NCBI RefSeq assembly: GCF_042682785.1
Contig: NZ_JBHUIB010000003.1
Span: forward strand, 620,001 to 684,000
Direction: 5' to 3'
Source of the DNA: Thalassotalea_F euphylliae
Lineage (GTDB): Bacteria; Pseudomonadota; Gammaproteobacteria; Enterobacterales; Alteromonadaceae
DNA length: 64,000 bases
Shown here one piece after another: positions 59,852-64,000 of this stretch. Made by a program: the position numbers and the translations under genes. The number at the start of each line of letters is the position of its first letter. Within the stretch, counting starts at the first letter, position 1. Under the pieces are notes generated by a model that did no database searches, was not told the DNA's origin, and saw only the letters and a program-made list of their open reading frames with translations.

Positions 59852-62230
59852 GTGCAAGAAAACGTACTTTGGTATGAAGAGTTGGGGATGAATGATGTTG
59901 AGCGCGTTGGCGGTAAAAACGCGTCGCTCGGTGAAATGATTTCAAACCTAGCAAACGTGGGCGTACAAGTGCCTGGTGGCTTCGCTACTACAGCTTTTGC
60001 GTTTAATGAGTTCCTCGAACAAAGTGGTCTTAACGACAGAATATATCAATTACTTGATACCTTAGATGTTAGTGATGTTAACGCACTAGCTGAATGTGGC
60101 GCTAAAATCCGTCAGTGGATTATCGACACGCCTTTCCTTCCTCAAATGCAACAAGACATCGAGCAAGCATACGCTAGGCTTGCTGGTGAATTCACAGAAG
60201 ACGCCTCTTTCGCAGTGCGTTCATCAGCAACTGCTGAAGATATGCCTGATGCTTCGTTTGCTGGTCAACAAGAGACCTTCTTAAACGTAAAAGGCTTAGA
60301 TGCGGTTATGGTTGCTATTAAGCACGTATTTGCGTCGCTGTTTAACGACCGCGCTATTTCATACCGCGTACATCAAGGTTATGACCACCGAGGCGTTGCA
60401 TTGTCTGCTGGTATTCAACGTATGGTGCGCAGTGATATCGCGTCAAGTGGTGTTATGTTCTCTATTGATACCGAATCTGGCTTTGAAGATGTCGTATTTA
60501 TTACATCAAGTTTTGGTTTGGGTGAAATGGTTGTACAAGGTGCTGTGAACCCAGACGAGTTTTACGTACATAAGCCAACACTAGAGAAAGGTAATCCAGC
60601 TGTTGTTCGCCGTACCTTGGGTAGTAAAGCGATAAAAATGATATATGCAGATACGCAAGAACACGGTAAGCAAGTTGAAGTGGTAGATATTGAAGAGTCA
60701 ATTTCAAACCAGTTCTCACTGTCTGACGACGAAGTGATGGAGCTTGCTAAACAGGCGGTCATTATTGAGAAGCATTACCAGCGACCTATGGACATTGAAT
60801 GGGCAAAAGATGGCTTAGATGGCAAGTTGTACATCGTTCAAGCACGCCCAGAAACTGTACGTAGTCGTGAAAGCGGCAATGTAATGGAACAGTTTAAATT
60901 ACAAGGCAGTGCGGACATTGTTATTGAAGGACGTGCTATTGGTCACAAGATTGGTAGCGGCACAGCGAAAGTGCTTTCGTCATTAGATGAAATGGATAAA
61001 ATCCAGCCTGGTGATGTGCTCGTTACTGATATGACGGACCCTGATTGGGAACCAATTATGAAGCGTGCTTCTGCGATTGTTACTAACCGCGGTGGCCGTA
61101 CATGTCATGCTGCCATTATTGCCCGTGAAATGGGTATTCCTGCAGTTGTAGGGTGTGGCAATGCGACCAGCAAAATTAATACAGGTGATGAAATTACCGT
61201 ATCTTGTGCCGAGGGTGATACAGGCTTTATCTATCAGGGCTTGTTAGACTTTGAAGTGACAACATCTGAAATTGATCAAATGCCTGATTTACCGTTGAAA
61301 ATAATGATGAATGTCGGTAATCCTGACCGTGCGTTTGCCTTCGCTCGTTTACCGCATGCAGGTATTGGCTTGGCGCGTCTAGAATTCATCATCAATAAAA
61401 TGATTGGTGTTCACCCGAAAGCGCTACTCAATTACGATGCGCAAGATGCAGATCTAAAAGCAGAAATAGATGACATTATGGCAGGCTATGAGTCGCCTGT
61501 TGAATTCTACATTGCAAAGTTAACCGAGGGTATTTCGACACTAGCTGCTGCCTATGCGCCTGAGCGCGTGATTGTGCGTATGTCAGATTTCAAATCTAAT
61601 GAATACGCTAATCTTGTTGGTGGCGACGAGTATGAGCCGGAAGAAGAAAACCCGATGATTGGTTACCGTGGTGCATCTCGCTATATTTCGGAAGATTTCC
61701 GCGAGTGTTTTGCATTGGAATGTGAAGCTATTAAACGTGTCCGTAATGACATGGGTTTAACAAATGTTGAAGTCATGATTCCTTTTGTACGTACGTTAGA
61801 AGAAGCTGCGCAAGTTATCGAAATCCTAGAAGCACATGGTCTGAAGCGTGGTGAAAACGGTCTTAAAATCATTATGATGTGTGAACTGCCGTCAAATGCG
61901 CTATTAGCTGATCAATTCCTTGATTACTTCGATGGTTTTTCAATCGGCTCTAATGATTTAACGCAATTAACACTTGGCTTAGACCGTGATTCTGGATTAA
62001 TTGCTCATTTATTTGATGAACGTAATCCAGCGATTAAAGTGTTGTTAGAAATGGCTATCAAAGCGTGTAAAGCGCGCGGCAAGTACGTTGGTATTTGTGG
62101 TCAAGGGCCTAGCGACCATGCTGATTTCGCAGCGTGGTTAGTAGAACAAGGCATTGACAGCGTATCTCTAAACCCGGATACGGTGTTACCAACTTGGTTA
62201 TATTTGGCTGAGCAATATCCAGCTTCATAG
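59852..62230 (+). CDS. ppsA: Phosphoenolpyruvate synthase
   Basis: 792 residues from GTG at 59852, the same length as E. coli PpsA and collinear with it: the nucleotide-binding VGGKNASLGEMI and RSSATAEDMPDASFAGQQETFLNV, the phosphohistidine H419 in GGRTCHAAII and the PEP/pyruvate-binding C-terminal domain (CELPSNALLADQFLDYFDGFSIGSNDLTQL, YVGICGQGPSDH). GTG 59852 has GGAG eight bases upstream; the in-frame ATG at 59828 has no ribosome-binding site and adds eight residues. Makes PEP from pyruvate for gluconeogenesis; PpsR controls it. Confidence 0.96.
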   Translation: MQENVLWYEELGMNDVERVGGKNASLGEMISNLANVGVQVPGGFATTAFAFNEFLEQSGLNDRIYQLLDTLDVSDVNALAECGAKIRQWIIDTPFLPQMQQDIEQAYARLAGEFTEDASFAVRSSATAEDMPDASFAGQQETFLNVKGLDAVMVAIKHVFASLFNDRAISYRVHQGYDHRGVALSAGIQRMVRSDIASSGVMFSIDTESGFEDVVFITSSFGLGEMVVQGAVNPDEFYVHKPTLEKGNPAVVRRTLGSKAIKMIYADTQEHGKQVEVVDIEESISNQFSLSDDEVMELAKQAVIIEKHYQRPMDIEWAKDGLDGKLYIVQARPETVRSRESGNVMEQFKLQGSADIVIEGRAIGHKIGSGTAKVLSSLDEMDKIQPGDVLVTDMTDPDWEPIMKRASAIVTNRGGRTCHAAIIAREMGIPAVVGCGNATSKINTGDEITVSCAEGDTGFIYQGLLDFEVTTSEIDQMPDLPLKIMMNVGNPDRAFAFARLPHAGIGLARLEFIINKMIGVHPKALLNYDAQDADLKAEIDDIMAGYESPVEFYIAKLTEGISTLAAAYAPERVIVRMSDFKSNEYANLVGGDEYEPEEENPMIGYRGASRYISEDFRECFALECEAIKRVRNDMGLTNVEVMIPFVRTLEEAAQVIEILEAHGLKRGENGLKIIMMCELPSNALLADQFLDYFDGFSIGSNDLTQLTLGLDRDSGLIAHLFDERNPAIKVLLEMAIKACKARGKYVGICGQGPSDHADFAAWLVEQGIDSVSLNPDTVLPTWLYLAEQYPAS

Positions 62231-62541
62231 TTGATGTAAATAACGACGAGTAAAAAGCCCGCAGTTAGCGGGCTTTTCTATATGTAACGTGTTTTAATCC
62301 GATTCATTATTCCAAAACGTATTGATTAATTATTCACGTGGACATCCAATTGTCGCGTAAAATTGAATAGCCATGCTCTCTATATTAATAACCAGTTTTT
62401 ATGCTCAAAAATAAGGCAAAAAGCTATCACTAGTTAGGCTAAAAAGTTCTTAATCTAATGTTGAGCTAGAGTAAACATTCAATAAAGGCGTGTTATACTG
62501 AATGCCCCATAAAGTATTGCTGACATTAGATTAAAGTAGTT
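62231..62541. other. Intergenic region before ydiJ
   Basis: About 310 bases. After the ppsA terminator I see only A/T-rich sequence and a possible -10 (TATACT, 62494-62499) for ydiJ. Confidence 0.5.
62253..62277 (+). terminator. Rho-independent terminator of ppsA
   Basis: Stem AAAAGCCCGC / GCGGGCTTTT with a five-base loop, ending in a T-run. Confidence 0.92.
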
Positions 62542-64000
62542 ATGTTACCTCGGTTAGATCCTGTTGAATTGATAAAACCTATTTATCAAGACTTTATTAA
62601 CGCCTTAAAGCAAACCGCTTACTTAGGAGAGATAAACAGTCAATACAGTTCAAGGCTCGCGGTAGCGACTGACAATAGTGTTTATCAGCAATTACCTCAA
62701 TTAGTACTTCACCCCCGTTCTAAACAAGACATTCAGTTAATTACTGAATTAGCGAATCAAGCAAGATTTAACGAAATAAAATTTAGTGCGCGTGGTGGTG
62801 GGACAGGGACTAATGGACAGAGTTTAACGCCTGGCATTGTGATTGATTTATCTAAATTCATGAATCGAATTTTAGAAATCAATGTAGAAGAAAATTGGGT
62901 GCGCGTTGAAGCAGGTGTCGTAAAAGATCAACTTAACGATTATTTACGCCCTCATGGCTTTTTCTTTTCGCCTGACTTATCCACGTCCAATAGGGCAACG
63001 ATAGGTGGCATGGTAAATACTGATGCTTCGGGGCAAGGTTCTTTAGTCTATGGTAAAACCTCAGACCATGTACTTGGTTTGGAAACGGTGCTAGCCAATG
63101 GTACGTTATTAGCCACGTCGCCGATGTCCGTTTCAGATGCTGAAAAGCGAGCTGAGCAGGGCGATACCAAGGCTGAAGTTATTTCAACAGTGCTAAATAC
63201 GTGTCGCGATAATCGTGAATTAATTCTGCGTAAGTTTCCGCGTTTAAATAGATTTTTAACCGGTTACGATTTGGAACATGTATTTAATGATGATTTGACT
63301 GAATTCGACCTTTCGAGGGTCATTACCGGTTCAGAGGGCTCGTTAGGTATTGTTTGTGAAGCAAAGCTTAATTTGACGCCAATTTCGAAAGCCAAAGCGT
63401 TGGTAAACATCAAGTATGACAGTTTTGATTCGGCGTTAAGGCACTCTCCCGATCTTGTTAAAGCAGAAGCGACCTCAGTTGAAACTATTGATAGCAAGGT
63501 ATTAAATTTAGCCAAGCAGGATATTATTTGGCACACCGTCAGTGATTTAATCACTGACGTACCCGATGCCGTAATGGACGGCCTGAACATGGTCGAATAC
63601 AACGATGTTTCTACTGATGCACTTGAACAGCGCATAGCAACACTTGAAGACATTTTGGCCCAAGACATTGCGGCCGATAAGGGTATTATTGGTTACCAAA
63701 TTACTTATGACCTACCCAGCATTGGTAGGCTTTATGCGATGCGTAAGAAGGCGGTGGGCTTACTTGGCAACACCGAGGGCAATCAAAAGCCATTAGCCTT
63801 TGCTGAAGATACGGCAGTGCCACCGGAAAATTTAGCTGACTTTATCGTAGAGTTTCGAGAATTGCTCGATAGCCATAATTTACAATACGGTATGTTTGGC
63901 CATGTTGATGCTGGTGTGCTTCATGTAAGGCCTGCCCTTGATATGTGTGATCCTGAGCAAGAGAAATTACTGCGCGATATCTCTGACAAAGTCGTAGCAT
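62542..64000 (+). CDS. ydiJ: YdiJ-like FAD/Fe-S D-2-hydroxyacid dehydrogenase, N-terminal 486 residues (3' end outside)
   Basis: Matches E. coli YdiJ (about 1018 residues) residue-by-residue in long stretches: YSSRLAVATDNSVYQ, the FAD-binding ARGGGTGTNGQSL, TSNRATIGGMVNTDASGQGS, FPRLNRFLTGYDLEHVFND, TGSEGSLGIV, YAMRKKAVGLLGN, and GMFGHVDAGVLHVRPALDM. YdiJ oxidises D-2-hydroxyglutarate-type acids; the expected C-terminal Fe-S half is beyond the window. ATG at 62542. Confidence 0.93.
   Translation, partial: MLPRLDPVELIKPIYQDFINALKQTAYLGEINSQYSSRLAVATDNSVYQQLPQLVLHPRSKQDIQLITELANQARFNEIKFSARGGGTGTNGQSLTPGIVIDLSKFMNRILEINVEENWVRVEAGVVKDQLNDYLRPHGFFFSPDLSTSNRATIGGMVNTDASGQGSLVYGKTSDHVLGLETVLANGTLLATSPMSVSDAEKRAEQGDTKAEVISTVLNTCRDNRELILRKFPRLNRFLTGYDLEHVFNDDLTEFDLSRVITGSEGSLGIVCEAKLNLTPISKAKALVNIKYDSFDSALRHSPDLVKAEATSVETIDSKVLNLAKQDIIWHTVSDLITDVPDAVMDGLNMVEYNDVSTDALEQRIATLEDILAQDIAADKGIIGYQITYDLPSIGRLYAMRKKAVGLLGNTEGNQKPLAFAEDTAVPPENLADFIVEFRELLDSHNLQYGMFGHVDAGVLHVRPALDMCDPEQEKLLRDISDKVVA

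Overview
The window looks like chromosomal DNA of a marine Gammaproteobacterium of the Alteromonadales (Colwelliaceae/Alteromonadaceae-like). The evidence is moderate-to-low GC, several TonB-dependent receptors, a lysine-riboswitch-controlled lysC, E. coli-like core genes (sbcB, elyC, ppsA, ppsR, ydiJ, aroH type) and a large laminarin/beta-glucan utilisation locus. Genus is not claimed. Both ends cut genes: a TonB receptor at base 1 and ydiJ at base 64000. No rRNA, tRNA, CRISPR array or IS transposase was seen.

Layout. 1-18.2 kb is mostly housekeeping: TonB receptor, NIF3-like protein, elyC, lysine riboswitch-lysC, a Gpx/MarR redox pair under a palindromic operator, a hydroxyisobutyrate-dehydrogenase-type reductase, sbcB, abgT, a MacA/MacB-like four-gene export system, DUF1810 and a RES/Xre toxin-antitoxin pair. 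18.2-30.1 kb is the first half of a beta-glucan locus: LacI regulator, GPH symporter and GH1 on one strand; FucP-type sugar permease, GH3, and two GH16 laminarinases on the other. 30.2-33.6 kb is a six-cassette integron-type array (six attC sites, all cassettes on the minus strand, no integrase in the window). 33.9-48.2 kb is the second half: a minus-strand TonB receptor / halogenase / SapC / JmjC-cupin / halogenase / DUF6445 oxygenase block, and a divergent plus-strand GPH symporter / GH94 phosphorylase / gluconokinase / CBM9-like block. 48.4-54.1 kb holds a CadC-like winged-helix sensor and three paralogous beta-propeller (PD40) proteins. 54.1-64 kb returns to ordinary genes: small membrane protein, GST, KfrA-like coiled coil, low-Mr tyrosine phosphatase, DAHP synthase, ppsR/ppsA and ydiJ.

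How the genes fit together. Seven copies of a 14-bp palindrome of the form TGWAAGCGCTTACA (one with a terminal G) sit in front of the GH1, sugar permease-GH3, GH16, TonB-receptor and GH94 transcription units. They tie both halves of the glucan locus into one predicted LacI regulon despite the cassette array between them. The proposed flow is: GH16 enzymes cut laminarin outside, the TonB receptor imports oligosaccharides, GH3 trims them in the periplasm, MFS carriers bring in sugars, and GH1, GH94 and gluconokinase finish the job in the cytoplasm. The GH94-gluconokinase overlap points to a substrate with an oxidised (aldonic) end.

Best candidates for something new: (1) the regulon-linked block with two flavin-dependent halogenases, an FIH-like cupin, a second 2OG-Fe oxygenase-like protein and SapC, whose job in glycan uptake is not known to me; (2) the three PD40 paralogues, each preceded by three TCAG-type boxes at exact 11-bp spacing next to a CadC-like regulator that itself carries a PD40-type propeller; (3) the integrase-less cassette array flanked by a family of about 30-bp palindromes; (4) a 52-bp perfect palindrome centred on a LacI box before the large GH16 gene.
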